A stretch of DNA of 64,000 nucleotides from Novipirellula aureliae (GTDB lineage Bacteria > Planctomycetota > Planctomycetia > Pirellulales > Pirellulaceae): contig NZ_SJPY01000001.1 in NCBI RefSeq assembly GCF_007860185.1, forward strand, positions 1,279,153 to 1,343,152, written 5' to 3'. A program made the position numbers and the translations under genes. Under the pieces are notes generated by a model. The model ran no database searches. It was not told where the DNA came from and saw nothing but the letters and a program-made list of their open reading frames with translations. Positions 53,892 to 63,884 of this stretch are shown here, piece after piece. Each line of letters starts with the position of its first letter. The first letter of the stretch is position 1.

Positions 53892-55133
53892 CTACACCGG
53901 ACATTCTGTCGCCGCGATGTCCTGTTTTGGACCGAAGAACTCATAGCGGACTCGCGTCTCATCCACTCCGAGTTCTTGCAAGCAAGCGTGGACATTCTGC
54001 ATAAACAACTTCGGGCCACAGAAGTAGAAGTCCGCTTCCGTGTAGGGCGTCCATTGATGAAGTAGTTCCGTCGTTACGTACCCGACTCCATCACACTTGC
54101 TTTCCTCAACGTCCCCGGCGAGTGGTGCGTCATACAAAACTTTGGTATGCATGTTTGGTCCGATCGATGCCAAGGTGCTGACTTCATCGGCGAATGCATG
54201 CACGGCACTGTTTCGCGCCGCTTGTAGGAAATAGAGTGATGCCTCAGGGTTTGCATGAATGATCGACTTGGCCATCGACAACAGAGGCGTGACCCCGATA
54301 CCACCAGCTAGGAACACGATCGGACGTTCGCCCGCTTCGTCAGGGTCCACCGTAAACTCTCCGCATGGCGGACCGACGCTCAATCGATGGCCCGGTTCAA
54401 TGTGATCATGTAAATGACTCGACACCAGTCCATCGGGCGCGTCCAATGCGAGCCGCGATTCACGCTTAACACTGATGCGGAAATGCTGCACTCCAGGACG
54501 CTCGGACAAACTGTAGTTCCGAGGTGATGTAGGTGTCGTCGGATGGTCAATGTGGACCGTGATGTATTGACCAGGACGGAATGGAGGCAACGGCCCATTG
54601 TCTTCGGGACGCAGATAGAATGACACCACCTCGTCGCTCTCGGCGACTTTGCGATCGACACGGAAAGAACGAACACCGTTCCATCCTCCAAGTGCAGACT
54701 CTTGTTCCTCATAGATTGCCTGCTCGCGACCAATGAAAATATCTGCCAAAAACTGATAAGCCTCCGCCACCGCTTCGATAATCTCGTCCGTCGCCGCGTC
54801 ACCCATCACGTCCTCAATCGCGGCCACCAAGTGCTTGCCCACGATTGGGTAGTGCTCCGGCTTGATTCCTAAAGAGCAATGCTTTTGGGCGATCAATTCA
54901 ACCGCTGGCATTAATACGGCGGGATTGTCGATATGGATAAAGTAAGCACAGATCGCACCGGCCAATGCACTTTGCTGGCCGCCAGTGTGCTGGTGCGATT
55001 GGTTAAAGAACGCTTTGACTTCGGGGTTCCCCTCGAACATCAGCGTATAAAACCGCGTCGTGATCGTTTCCGCGTTCGCGGCTACCAACGGCGTGATTTC
55101 TTTGACGATTCGTATTGTTTTGTCGCTCAGCAT
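53892..55133 (-). CDS. hmp: Flavohemoglobin, nitric oxide dioxygenase
   Basis: 413 residues, full length. It oxidises NO to nitrate with O2 and NAD(P)H. The globin domain has Y29 (RFYTLMF), Q53/Q54 and proximal H85 (QKHCSLGI), at the positions of E. coli Hmp. The reductase has [10 protein letters not shown] (FAD), [18 protein letters not shown] and [12 protein letters not shown] (NAD). The ATG at 55133 matches the family start, with AGGATAG upstream; a frame to 55211 is rejected. Regulation by an NO sensor is likely, but no operator is evident. Confidence 0.95.
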   Translation of the reverse strand: MLSDKTIRIVKEITPLVAANAETITTRFYTLMFEGNPEVKAFFNQSHQHTGGQQSALAGAICAYFIHIDNPAVLMPAVELIAQKHCSLGIKPEHYPIVGKHLVAAIEDVMGDAATDEIIEAVAEAYQFLADIFIGREQAIYEEQESALGGWNGVRSFRVDRKVAESDEVVSFYLRPEDNGPLPPFRPGQYITVHIDHPTTPTSPRNYSLSERPGVQHFRISVKRESRLALDAPDGLVSSHLHDHIEPGHRLSVGPPCGEFTVDPDEAGERPIVFLAGGIGVTPLLSMAKSIIHANPEASLYFLQAARNSAVHAFADEVSTLASIGPNMHTKVLYDAPLAGDVEESKCDGVGYVTTELLHQWTPYTEADFYFCGPKLFMQNVHACLQELGVDETRVRYEFFGPKQDIAATECPV

Positions 55134-55372
55134 GTCGTTTCTATCCTGTATTTTGGCTGCCAAGGTCGGCAGAATTTCGTTCGGTTGGGAAGGTGAGAAA
55201 ACCAGACTCACTCGAGCCCGGCTACCAAAAAGGCATTACCTACACCAAACGGTATACTATTCAGAGCGGACGGCAAGGTGTCCATGGAAGGTTGTTTGAT
55301 TTTCTGGCTGAGAAATGTGACTGCCACTGGGCTAGCGCTTCGTCAAAAGATAACTTTTCGGGTTGCGTTTTT

Positions 55373-55425
55373 TGTGGCGGTGGCTTCCAGCGGCAGCACG
55401 GGGTCTGGAAGCTACAGTCACGTGA
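55373..55425. repeat. Palindromic repeat, family B
   Basis: GTGGCGGTGGCTTCCAGCGG and the opposite arm TCTGGAAGCTACAGTCACGT between hmp and metH. The stretch 55134-55534 holds no gene; frames across it on the plus strand are repeat translations. Confidence 0.7.
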
Positions 55426-55458
55426 ATACCGCGCCTTGAAGTTTAATCTGGACAATGC

Positions 55459-55548
55459 ACTAGCTTGGCACGGGCTAGCTTGGCACGGGCTAGCTTGGCA
55501 CGGGCTAGCTTGGTGCGGGCTAGCTTGGTGCGGGCTAGCTTGGTACGG
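55459..55548. repeat. 15-bp tandem repeat, six copies, containing the metH stop codon
   Basis: Six units of GCTAGCTTGGCACGG type start at 55459, 55474, 55489, 55504, 55519 and 55534. The metH stop (55535-55537 on the minus strand) and its last three codons lie in the unit at 55534. Units further from the gene grade from TACGG to TGCGG to CACGG, so the array seems to have grown outward from the gene end. Confidence 0.92.
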
Positions 55549-58500
55549 ATTCGTTTGGTACATAGGCCAAGTTGGGGCTAAGCCAACGTTCAACGTCTTG
55601 AAGCGGCAGGCCCTTTCGTTTTGCATAGGCTTCGATCTGATCTTTACTCATTCGATCGACGGTGAAATAGCGTGCTTCGGGGTGTCCGAAATACAACCCG
55701 CTGACACTGGCGCCGGGCGTCATCGCGAAACTGCTGGTTAGTTCGATGCCCGTGTTCTTCTCCGCATCGAGCAGGTCAAACAACGTTCGTTTTTCGGTAT
55801 GATCGGGGCATGCCGGGTAGCCTGCTGCGGGCCGAATCCCCCGGTATTTCTCATCGATCAAGTCATCCTTCGACAATCCTTCGGTCTTTCCGAACCCCCA
55901 CTCCACTCTCGCCCGTTCATGCAACATTTCAGCGAGTGCTTCGGCACAGCGGTCGGCGATCGCCTGAACCAAAATTGCCCGATAATCATCGAGTTCCGCT
56001 TTGAACTTCATCGCGAGTTCATCCGCACCAATGCCAGCCGTACAGGCGAATCCGCCGATGTAGTCCTGACGGCTGCTATCCATGGGAGCGATGTAGTCCG
56101 CCAACGATCGGTAATCCTTTTGTCCTTTGCGTTGCCATTGTTGACGAAGAAAATGCAGTCGAGCGAGTTCGCTGGATCGTGATTCATCCGAATACAAAAT
56201 GACATCGTCACCGTCACTCGCAGCCGGCCAAAACCCGTACACCGCATTTGCGCTGATGGACCGATCCGCGATAACCCGATCGAGCAACCGGTTCGCATCG
56301 TCGTACAATTCCTTCGCTTGCGGCCCGACAACCTTGTCCTTGAAAATTTTCGGGTACTTGCCCTTCAATTCCCAAGTCATGAAGAAAGGCGACCAATCGA
56401 TATACTGCCGGATTTCGGTGAGTGGCACATCGTGAAGAACGTGCACCCCCGTCCCGGCTGGCTTATCGATTGGGACATTTGACCAATCGGTTGCAAAACG
56501 CTTCTCACATGCCTCGGCGTAGGGAACTAAAGTCTGTTTACGGTCTCGAAAACTGGCGACAAGCTTCTTTTGTGTCTTTACGTTTTCGGCGACAAAAGCA
56601 TCACGGCCGTCGCTTAGCAGACGCTCGACCACATTCACACTGCGACTGGCGTCAAGCACATGAATCACCGGCCCCTGATAGCCTGGTGCAATCTTAACGG
56701 CAGTGTGTTTTGCACTCGTCGTTGCACCGCCGATCAAAAGTGGCATCGTCCTACCGGTGCGCTGCATTTCTTTCGCCACATGCGCCATCTCATCGAGCGA
56801 GGGCGTGATCAACCCACTGAGGCCGATCATATCGACACTTTGCTTGGCCGCTTCTTCGAGGATTCTCTCACACGACACCATCACTCCCAAGTCGATCACT
56901 TCGTAGTTGTTGCACTGCAACACCACCGAGACGATGTTCTTACCAATGTCATGGACGTCACCTTTGACCGTAGCAATAAGAAATTTCCCGCGTGCCGGAT
57001 CGTCTTGCACACCTGCGACGGCTTTTTCTTCGTCCATGAACGGTTCCAGATAGGCAACCGCTTTCTTCATGACTCGCGCGGACTTGACAACTTGTGGGAG
57101 GAACATTTTCCCGGCGCCAAACAAGTCACCAACCACCTTCATACCGTCCATCAAAGGGCCTTCGATCACTTGGATACAGCGATCGAAAAACAGGCGAGCT
57201 TCCTCCGTATCCTCGACAATGTACTTGTCGATCCCTTTGACCAGTGCATGTTTCATCCGCTCAGAGACGGGGGCATCACGCCATGCCAAATCTTCGCCCG
57301 ACCTTCTTTTTCCGTCCCCTTTCACGGTTTCCGCGAACTCCAACATGCGTTCGGTCGCATCCGAGCGGCGATTGAGCAGCACATCCTCGACCCGTTCGAG
57401 CAACTCTTTGGGGACTTGTTCGTAGACCTCCAATTGCCCCGCGTTCACAATCCCCATATCGAGTCCCGCCTTGACGGCATGGAACAGGAACGCGCTGTGG
57501 ATCGCCTCACGAACGGGGTCGTTCCCACGGAAACTGAAGCTGATATTGCTGACTCCACCACTGGTTTTCGCACCGGGGCATTCCTGCTTGATCCGTCGCA
57601 CCGCGTTAATAAAATCGACGGCATAGTTATTGTGTTCATCCATCCCCGTGGCGATCGTCAGGATATTTGGATCAAAAATGATGTCTTCGGCTGGAAAATC
57701 CAGCTCCGTGGTCAGTAAGTCATAGGCGCGCTTGCAAATCCGCACCTTGCTGTCTTCATCCGCTGCTTGGCCTTCTTCGTCGAATGCCATCACCACGGCA
57801 GCGGCACCATATTGGCGGACCAAACGAGCGCGTCTGAGAAACTCGGTCTCGCCATCTTTCAAGGAAATCGAGTTCACGATCGCCTTGCCTTGAACGTTGC
57901 GAAGTCCCGCCTCGAGAACCTCCCATTTACTGCTATCGATCATCACGGGTACTGCCGCCGTAACGTGATCGCCGGCAATCAAACGCAGGAACCGCGTCAT
58001 CGCTTCGACGCCATCGAGCATCCCTTCGTCGAAGTTGACATCGATGATCGTCGCACCGTTTTCGACCTGTTCCCGGGCCACCTCAACCGCCTCTTCATAC
58101 TTCTCGTCGCGAATCAAGCGAGCAAACTTTTTGCTGCCCATCACGTTCGTCCGTTCGCCAACCATCGTGAATGGGATTTCGGGCCGCATCACCATTGGCA
58201 ATTGGCCTGACAGTCGCGTGTAGACAGGACCGATCGAATCCTGTTTCGGCTTGAGTCCCTTGATTCGCTGAGCGATCGCATCGATATGTTCGGGAGTCGT
58301 ACCACAACAGCCACCGAGAACGTTGACCCAGCCGTTGTCGGCATACTCTCCCACCTTGTCAGCCATCGCCTTGGGGCTGAGTTCAAACTCACCCATCTCA
58401 TTCGGCAATCCCGCGTTGGGGTGACAAGAGACCGGGATCTCAGCAACCCGACCGAGTTCTTCGATATGAGCACGCATCACATCAGGGCCAAGGGCACAGT

Positions 58501-59245
58501 TCATACCGACCGAAAGTAGCGGAAAATGATTGATGGCGATCCAAAATGCTTCGACACTTTGCGCACTCACAAACGTCCTTCCCCCATCGCCAAATGTGCC
58601 GCTGGCCATTACGGGAACCTGCCGTCCACCGCTGTCGAAATAGTCTTGAATGGCAAACAGGCACGCCTTCAAGTTAAGCGTATCGATGGCAGTTTCCGGC
58701 ATCAAAATATCAACGCCAGCGGCCACCAACGATGCGACTTGCGTGCGATAACTATCGACCATTTGTTCAAACGTCGCGCCGCGATGTGCAGGATCGTTTT
58801 CGGTACTAATGGCCAATTGTTTTGTCGTCGGGCCGATCGAACCGGCGACAAAACGAGGCTGATGTGGCGTCCGCTCGGTCCACTCATCGGTCGCCCGCCG
58901 GGCGCAGACAACGGCAGCACGATTGATCTCGTCAACCAATTCCGCTGGCAAACCAAACTCGACCATTCCAATGGGCGAGGCACCAAAGGAATTGGTTTCG
59001 ACGATGTCACTTCCGGCGGCAAGATAGGCTCGATGGATCTCGGTGATCTGATCGGGATGCGTCAGACAAAGAATATCCGAAAAATTTCGAAGGTCTTTGT
59101 CATGTTCGGCAAAACGCTCGCCGCGAACCGCTTTTTCATCCAGCCTTAAACGCTGTATCATCGTGCCCATGGCACCATCGAGCAGCAAAATTCGCTCGCG
59201 GATGAGTTCGTTCAAGAGGGTCGATGGTGGGGTGGATCGGGGCAT
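55535..59245 (-). CDS. metH: Cobalamin-dependent methionine synthase
   Basis: 1236 residues, normal for MetH. It transfers a methyl group from methyltetrahydrofolate through cobalamin to homocysteine. Order: homocysteine domain with [14 protein letters not shown] near the start and [11 protein letters not shown] (zinc Cys pair, about 311); pterin domain with [17 protein letters not shown]; cobalamin domain with [20 protein letters not shown] (DxHxxG His, about 760); activation domain with [13 protein letters not shown] (about 1148). All modules look intact. ATG 59245 is chosen as the family start; a frame to 59443 crosses the leader. Divergent from sulfite reductase. The 3' end is tandemly repeated. 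Confidence 0.95.
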   Translation of the reverse strand: MPRSTPPSTLLNELIRERILLLDGAMGTMIQRLRLDEKAVRGERFAEHDKDLRNFSDILCLTHPDQITEIHRAYLAAGSDIVETNSFGASPIGMVEFGLPAELVDEINRAAVVCARRATDEWTERTPHQPRFVAGSIGPTTKQLAISTENDPAHRGATFEQMVDSYRTQVASLVAAGVDILMPETAIDTLNLKACLFAIQDYFDSGGRQVPVMASGTFGDGGRTFVSAQSVEAFWIAINHFPLLSVGMNCALGPDVMRAHIEELGRVAEIPVSCHPNAGLPNEMGEFELSPKAMADKVGEYADNGWVNVLGGCCGTTPEHIDAIAQRIKGLKPKQDSIGPVYTRLSGQLPMVMRPEIPFTMVGERTNVMGSKKFARLIRDEKYEEAVEVAREQVENGATIIDVNFDEGMLDGVEAMTRFLRLIAGDHVTAAVPVMIDSSKWEVLEAGLRNVQGKAIVNSISLKDGETEFLRRARLVRQYGAAAVVMAFDEEGQAADEDSKVRICKRAYDLLTTELDFPAEDIIFDPNILTIATGMDEHNNYAVDFINAVRRIKQECPGAKTSGGVSNISFSFRGNDPVREAIHSAFLFHAVKAGLDMGIVNAGQLEVYEQVPKELLERVEDVLLNRRSDATERMLEFAETVKGDGKRRSGEDLAWRDAPVSERMKHALVKGIDKYIVEDTEEARLFFDRCIQVIEGPLMDGMKVVGDLFGAGKMFLPQVVKSARVMKKAVAYLEPFMDEEKAVAGVQDDPARGKFLIATVKGDVHDIGKNIVSVVLQCNNYEVIDLGVMVSCERILEEAAKQSVDMIGLSGLITPSLDEMAHVAKEMQRTGRTMPLLIGGATTSAKHTAVKIAPGYQGPVIHVLDASRSVNVVERLLSDGRDAFVAENVKTQKKLVASFRDRKQTLVPYAEACEKRFATDWSNVPIDKPAGTGVHVLHDVPLTEIRQYIDWSPFFMTWELKGKYPKIFKDKVVGPQAKELYDDANRLLDRVIADRSISANAVYGFWPAASDGDDVILYSDESRSSELARLHFLRQQWQRKGQKDYRSLADYIAPMDSSRQDYIGGFACTAGIGADELAMKFKAELDDYRAILVQAIADRCAEALAEMLHERARVEWGFGKTEGLSKDDLIDEKYRGIRPAAGYPACPDHTEKRTLFDLLDAEKNTGIELTSSFAMTPGASVSGLYFGHPEARYFTVDRMSKDQIEAYAKRKGLPLQDVERWLSPNLAYVPNESVPS

Positions 59246-59460
59246 AAAGCAGCGTCGTTCTCTTTGGTATTGAAATATGGCAGTGGCACTGGCGGTGACC
59301 GTCGTCGTGGGGGCACAGAGCCGCAGCAACGCAAACAAGACTGCGGCTGAAGGCCACTGCCCCGACGTTCTCACCAATGGCCACCCGCCACGAAACTCGA
59401 ACCGCCTGGACACGGTGCACCTAAAGGTGTAGTATCGAGACACCCTTTGTCAAGAGCCCT
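59246..59460 (-). promoter_or_regulatory. metH promoter and structured leader
   Basis: On the minus strand TTGACA (59454-59449) and TACACC (59432-59427) are separated by 16 nt, a fair sigma-70-type promoter. The leader of about 180 nt can form a nested hairpin: outer arms CCACTGCC/GGCAGTGG (59354-59361 with 59279-59286) and inner arms AGCCGCAG/CTGCGGCT (59319-59326 with 59341-59348). It does not match a cobalamin, SAM or SAH riboswitch that I can recognise. The inner hairpin resembles family B palindromes, so it may be a repeat in a leader. Confidence 0.4.
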
Positions 59461-59467
59461 TGGCGAT

Positions 59468-59501
59468 TAGACCTACGAACCCAATAGACCTACGAACCCA
59501 A
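59468..59501. repeat. 17-bp direct duplication before the sulfite reductase gene
   Basis: TAGACCTACGAACCCAA occurs twice in succession, ending 19 nt before the ATG at 59521. Confidence 0.85.
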
Positions 59502-59520
59502 TTTTGGATAACCATAAAAT

Positions 59521-61317
59521 ATGACGACGAGTGATTCCCCCGAAAACAAGATAAAAAAATCAAAGGTTGAACGGATCAAGGAAGCGAGCCTTGGATTGCG
59601 TGGAAACATTGCCGCAGAACTTGCCGATCCGACGACCGACTGTGTGCCGGACGAAACAACGAAACTACTTAAGTTTCATGGCACCTATCAGCAAGATGAC
59701 CGCGACCTTCGTAAGTCGCGGCGTAAGGAAGGGCTGGGGAAAGCTTACTCGTTCATGGTCCGTAATCGAATTCCTGGTGGCAAAATTACCGCCGCGCAGT
59801 TCCTGGGTGAACTCGATATCGCCGACGAACTTGGTAATGGGACGATCCGCATCACGACTCGCCAAAGCATCCAATTGCATGGTGTCGTGAAGGACAATCT
59901 ATGGGGCGTCATCCATCGTATCAACGAGATAAAGCTATCGACGCAATCCGCTTGCGGCGACGTCACCCGCAACGTCTGTTGCTGCCCCGCCCCGCTACGA
60001 CAAAATGGTCTTCGCGATCAACTACAGCAGCTTGCCGACGAAATTGCCGTTCATGTGCGTCCCAAGACAGGGGCCTATCACGAGATTTGGATCAAGGACC
60101 GAGAAACCGGAGAACGAGAACAGGTCGTCGGCCCGCCGCCCGAGGCGGAACCAGACCCGATCTACGGAAAGGCCTACTTGCCGCGAAAGTTTAAGATCGG
60201 CTTGGCACTCTGCGATGATAATTGCATTGATGTCTACGATAATGATCTCGGTTTATTAGGTATTGCCGAAGGTGATCGTTTAGTCGGGTTCAACGTCTTG
60301 GTCGGCGGTGGAATGGGCACGACGCCGAGCAAGGCGAATTGCTTTCCAGCGCTTGCCAAGCGATTAGCCTTCATCAAACCCGAACACTTGTTGCCGATCA
60401 TTACGGCTGTCATCATGGTCCAGCGAGACTTTGGCAATCGTGCGGATCGAAGCCAGGCCCGTTTGAAGTACACGATTCACGACATGGGATTAGCCGCCTT
60501 CAAGGAAAAAGTGGAATCGTATTTGTCGGAAGCAGAGTCAATCTGTGGCGTTCCCGATGGGACACTGCCACGACCGCTGCCTGATCCCCACAGCGACGAT
60601 GTGACGGCCCACAATGATCATTTAGGGTGGCACGAACAAGGAGATGGAAAATGGTTCCTTGGCTTGCCAATCGAAAATGGCCGAGTGAAAGATGACGGTA
60701 ATCTACGCCTGAAGTCAGCTTTCCGTGTCCTCTTTGCAGGTCACGTTAGCAATGCGAGGTTGACGACGGACCAGAATATTTTGCTTTGTGATCTCGAACA
60801 AGGCCAGCGTTCAACGATCGAGCACATCCTTGCTGAACATGGCGTGGACACGATTGACAACATCAGCAACGCGAGACGGTTCTCGTTCGCGTGCCCCGCG
60901 CTACCGACTTGTGGTTTGGCAGTCACCGAGAGCGAGCGAGCGTTGCCGGGAATCATTGACGAGTTAGAAACGGAACTGAGCCAACTAGGACTTGCGAAGG
61001 AACAGTTTACGATTCGCATGACGGGTTGCCCCAACGGTTGTGCGAGACCTTACAACGCCGAACTCGGTTTGGTTGGGCGAAGTGTTGATGGGAAATCCGG
61101 GGAAGGACGTTACACGGTCTTTTTGGGCGGAAGCTTACTCGGCACGCGGATGAACGAGGTCTTCAAAGATCAAGTGCCACGCAGTGAAATTGTGCCAACC
61201 CTGCGTCCTGTCCTTGTTCACTTCCATCAAAACCGCGAAGCGGATGAGAGCTTCGGTGATTTCTGTCACCGAATCGGCATGGAAGCTCTAGGGAAATTGT
61301 CTCCGTCAAGTCCCTGA
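59521..61317 (+). CDS. Assimilatory sulfite reductase hemoprotein
   Basis: 598 residues. Siroheme and [4Fe-4S] enzyme that reduces sulfite to sulfide with six electrons. Two ferredoxin-like halves are seen: TRQSIQLHGVVKDNLWGVIH with ACGDVTRNVCCCPAP (siroheme-binding Arg region), and the cluster cysteines in CPALPTCG (about C458, C464) and TGCPNGCARPYNAEL (C502, C506). The second half ends with RYTVFLGGSLLGTRMNE. A nitrite reductase of the same fold is possible, but the length, the motifs and the divergent metH gene favour sulfite. The electron donor (flavoprotein or ferredoxin) is not nearby. Confidence 0.88.
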   Translation: MTTSDSPENKIKKSKVERIKEASLGLRGNIAAELADPTTDCVPDETTKLLKFHGTYQQDDRDLRKSRRKEGLGKAYSFMVRNRIPGGKITAAQFLGELDIADELGNGTIRITTRQSIQLHGVVKDNLWGVIHRINEIKLSTQSACGDVTRNVCCCPAPLRQNGLRDQLQQLADEIAVHVRPKTGAYHEIWIKDRETGEREQVVGPPPEAEPDPIYGKAYLPRKFKIGLALCDDNCIDVYDNDLGLLGIAEGDRLVGFNVLVGGGMGTTPSKANCFPALAKRLAFIKPEHLLPIITAVIMVQRDFGNRADRSQARLKYTIHDMGLAAFKEKVESYLSEAESICGVPDGTLPRPLPDPHSDDVTAHNDHLGWHEQGDGKWFLGLPIENGRVKDDGNLRLKSAFRVLFAGHVSNARLTTDQNILLCDLEQGQRSTIEHILAEHGVDTIDNISNARRFSFACPALPTCGLAVTESERALPGIIDELETELSQLGLAKEQFTIRMTGCPNGCARPYNAELGLVGRSVDGKSGEGRYTVFLGGSLLGTRMNEVFKDQVPRSEIVPTLRPVLVHFHQNREADESFGDFCHRIGMEALGKLSPSSP

Positions 61318-61390
61318 GACTTCCGTCCACTTTCGAGATGGCAAGCAACTGGAGCTAGAAGACCCAGCCACATTTTAAACGAGAGCAAAA

Positions 61391-61825
61391 ATGAAACCGG
61401 AACGACTCACTGCGCGAACACTAATGGGAATCGAGACACGCGCATCGAATGATTCGCCACAGACGATTGGTGAGACGTGGCAACGATTTATGGCCGAACG
61501 ACTGGCTGACGATATACCGTCGAGAGCCGACGATTGTCTCATCGCCGCCTACTACGATTACGAAGGTGATCACACCAAACCGTATACGTTCTTCGTCGGC
61601 TGTGAAGTCGTTGACGTCGCATGTGCTCCCGACGGTTTCGTTTTGAAGGAGATCCCGGCCAACGATTACGTTCCATTCCCCGCGCGTGGTGACATGCCGC
61701 AAGCACTGATCGAGACATGGCAACGGATCTGGGCTTCCGACTTACAACGCAATTACAACATCGATTTTGAGCTCCACAATCCCGCGATGCCTGATGAAGT
61801 GATGGTCTATGTTGGCGTCCAGTAA
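61391..61825 (+). CDS. GyrI-like effector-binding domain protein
   Basis: 144 residues, a stand-alone AraC-type effector-binding (SOUL/GyrI-like) fold: LMGIETRASNDSPQTIGETW, LIAAYYDYEGDHTKPYTFFV and GCEVVDV, then IPANDYVPFPARGDMPQALI and VMVYVGVQ at the end. Such proteins bind small hydrophobic ligands. It lies 73 nt after the sulfite reductase gene, with a half-palindrome between, so may be cotranscribed. No DNA-binding part is present. Confidence 0.85.
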   Translation: MKPERLTARTLMGIETRASNDSPQTIGETWQRFMAERLADDIPSRADDCLIAAYYDYEGDHTKPYTFFVGCEVVDVACAPDGFVLKEIPANDYVPFPARGDMPQALIETWQRIWASDLQRNYNIDFELHNPAMPDEVMVYVGVQ

Positions 61826-61972
61826 TTGCGGCCTGCTCCCCGCACGCGATGGCGGACAAGCTTAAGCTTGGATCAGGGTGAAGCCATTGGTCGAGAGGTG
61901 GCAGCCAAACTTGCCGTCTTGCCAAAGAAACTCCTCTTGCGTCGTACTGCGGCAATAAGCTAGGAAGCAAAA

Positions 61973-62737
61973 ATGGCAGAATCTCGTAACCATGCATCGC
62001 AAAAAACGACAATCGATCGAATACCAAACGGTCTGATTGTGTTGGTATTTGTAGCCTTCTTGTTAAAGGGCCCCGTCGGCGCGCTGGATGCATTTTGGCA
62101 ATACACGAAATCATTATTGACGTCATTCGCCGGTGGTGAAGATCTGCTGATCGAAGTGCTTTGCCAAACGATCCCTCTGACGCTGTCTATCGCAATCATT
62201 GCATATTTGTTCCGCGGCGGTTGGCTCCATTTTCGATCCTCCACGGCCGTCTCGATTTGCAGTATCGTCATTGTCGTCGCCACATGGTTCGGCGGCCAAC
62301 TTCGGCGAAGCATTGAGAATGACGATGTCGCGATGCCACCTAGAATGAGCAATCGTAGTCTCACTGCCGTTTCGTTGCGAGAACTCAGTGTCAAACGTGA
62401 CGATTTTCGCGAATACTCAAACGGCGAGAGCATCTCATTGGGCGAGGCCCTAAAGGTTATCACGGATAATCGTTCGATGAATCAAAAAAATGAACCGAGC
62501 CGGCAAGGAGCAGTGCCGCGTGTCAGCCTGTTTCCCGAGTCTGGCGGAATTCTAGGCACGACAGCTCGAGCGTTGAATCAGGTTTTGGGGTATTTCGTTT
62601 CCTATGGCCCACGACTATTTCTCGCAGCGGTGGTTCTGGGAATCTATATCGGATGCCGGCTCCATTCGCTCTGGGAAGAATGCGGATTCCATGCACCATG
62701 GAAGCCAGAATCCATCGAGCAGATCAAGGCAGGCTAG
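61973..62737 (+). CDS. Membrane protein of unknown function, 254 aa
   Basis: Four membrane helices: about 18-36 (GLIVLVFVAFLLKGPVGALD), 62-80, 88-105 and 214-232. The loop of about 100 residues between the third and fourth helices is hydrophilic and holds RELSVKRDDFREYSNGESIS and ISLGEALKVITDN. No family recognised. The start lies 147 nt after the GyrI-like gene on the same strand. Codon use is like its neighbours. Confidence 0.65.
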   Translation: MAESRNHASQKTTIDRIPNGLIVLVFVAFLLKGPVGALDAFWQYTKSLLTSFAGGEDLLIEVLCQTIPLTLSIAIIAYLFRGGWLHFRSSTAVSICSIVIVVATWFGGQLRRSIENDDVAMPPRMSNRSLTAVSLRELSVKRDDFREYSNGESISLGEALKVITDNRSMNQKNEPSRQGAVPRVSLFPESGGILGTTARALNQVLGYFVSYGPRLFLAAVVLGIYIGCRLHSLWEECGFHAPWKPESIEQIKAG

Positions 62738-62791
62738 TGCTTTGTCAATCTTGAATGTTGGGGTAGTGGATTCACGTGGTACGTGATTCGA

Positions 62792-63334
62792 TCAGGCCTC
62801 ATCGACATTCACGAGTTCGACGATGAAGTGAAGATTCGAGTGAGCAGGAATGGAACCGGGGGAACCGTGTTCGCCGTATCCGAGCCTTGAAGGCACCCAA
62901 AGTTCAATCATTCCGCCCTCGCCAACGAGTTGCATTCCTTCGGTCCAACCAGCGATGACATTTTGCAAGGGGAAGGTTGTCGGCTCACCTCGCTCATAGG
63001 AGCTATCGAATACCTTTCCACTATTGAGCCAGCCGCGATAGTGGACGGTCACCGTGCTGGAGGCCGTCGGTTTCTTGCCGTCGGAATTTCGCAGAATCCG
63101 ATACTTTAGTCCTGATTCGGTTGCCGAAAACTCCGGCGTGGCACCCGAATCCATTGCCCCCGTTCCGGCCTGAAGCTCAGGCTTGTCGACGAAGGTGAGT
63201 GGTTTCCATTGTGGTTTTGCGGTATCAGGGGTTACCAACTCGGACGAAATTTCCGGGCTGGGCTTCGCTGTGGAGCGACACCCCACAACCAGAAATACGA
63301 GGCTAAATAGGCACCAAGGCAACCAATTCTTCAT
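62792..63334 (-). CDS. FKBP-type peptidyl-prolyl isomerase lipoprotein
   Basis: 180 residues. Lipoprotein signal LPWCLFSLVFLVVGC (Cys at about 19), a linker of 60 residues, then an FKBP domain: TVTVHYRGWLNSGKVFDSSY, ERGEPTTFPLQNVIAGWTEG and MQLVGEGGMIELWVPSRLGY, ending IPAHSNLHFIVELVNV. The active-site residues (Tyr, Asp, Phe, Val-Ile, Trp, Tyr) are all present. It catalyses proline isomerisation in exported proteins. ATG 63334 is preferred to 63406 because it gives the lipobox signal. Confidence 0.9.
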   Translation of the reverse strand: MKNWLPWCLFSLVFLVVGCRSTAKPSPEISSELVTPDTAKPQWKPLTFVDKPELQAGTGAMDSGATPEFSATESGLKYRILRNSDGKKPTASSTVTVHYRGWLNSGKVFDSSYERGEPTTFPLQNVIAGWTEGMQLVGEGGMIELWVPSRLGYGEHGSPGSIPAHSNLHFIVELVNVDEA

Positions 63335-63708
63335 TGCAGTTCCAACGCTCCAGTCTCGTACCCGCATCCATCCAATACACCCGTCGGAAGCAAACCGTGC
63401 CTCCATTGTTCGGCACAGAGCCTAACGAATATGGACACATCTTGAAAGTCCATCCTTGATCGCTCGTTGCTGTCGTCAATTTTGCTGGGGGGAACGAAAC
63501 GAGAAGGAACAGCATCGTGGCGAAGGATCATCCTTTGTTAAATGGGTGTTTCCGAAGAATGAGCGGGGCAGCGTACTGAGACTGGCGGTTTTTCAAGGCA
63601 TCGCAGGGCAGTAAGAATTTGATTCCTGGTTTTGCAGTTTGGACGGAAGTGCTCTAGAGACAATTGAGTTCCGCGTTCATTTGCGTTGGCAACCAGATGC
63701 TCGTCGCA
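63335..63708. other. Upstream region of the FKBP gene, no gene seen
   Basis: Only short overlapping frames are present (for example 63331-63531 minus), with no recognisable domain. The divergent side contains no start with a good ribosome-binding site. Confidence 0.4.
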
Positions 63709-63876
63709 GCCTGCGAGGAATCAATTTGAATGACAGGCTGGAAGCCTATCCCACGAGTGTGTGGCTTTTGAGCAGAGTGGCGTAGGCTTCTAGCCTGCGA
63801 GGAATGAACTTGAATGACAGGCTGGAAGCCTATCCCACGGGTGTGTGACTTTTGAGCAGAGTGGCGTAGGCTTCTA
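63709..63876. repeat. 84-bp tandem repeat, two copies
   Basis: Units begin at 63709 and 63793, 84 bp apart. Each contains the arms GACAGGCTGGAAGCCTATCC and GCGTAGGCTTCTAGCCTGCG of a family B palindrome. A third unit starts and breaks off at about 63877. Confidence 0.85.
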
Positions 63877-63884
63877 GTGCTGCG

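Noticed and set aside
55134..55211. Longer start for flavohemoglobin
   Set aside because: The globin domain aligns from the ATG at 55133; the 26 extra residues have no counterpart.
55115..55741. Plus-strand frame with repeated LAWHG units
   Set aside because: Produced by the 15-bp tandem repeat, which is in frame by its length; overlaps the hmp start and metH end.
56660..57718. Plus-strand frame of 352 codons inside metH
   Set aside because: Fully antisense to conserved MetH domains; no domain and composition typical of a reverse-strand shadow.
59246..59443. Longer start for MetH
   Set aside because: The extension covers the leader hairpin; the homocysteine domain begins soon after 59245.
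59246..59460. Cobalamin riboswitch upstream of metH
   Set aside because: The CCACTGCC string recalls a B12-box fragment, but the rest of the conserved core is absent and the string pairs with a nearby inverse copy.
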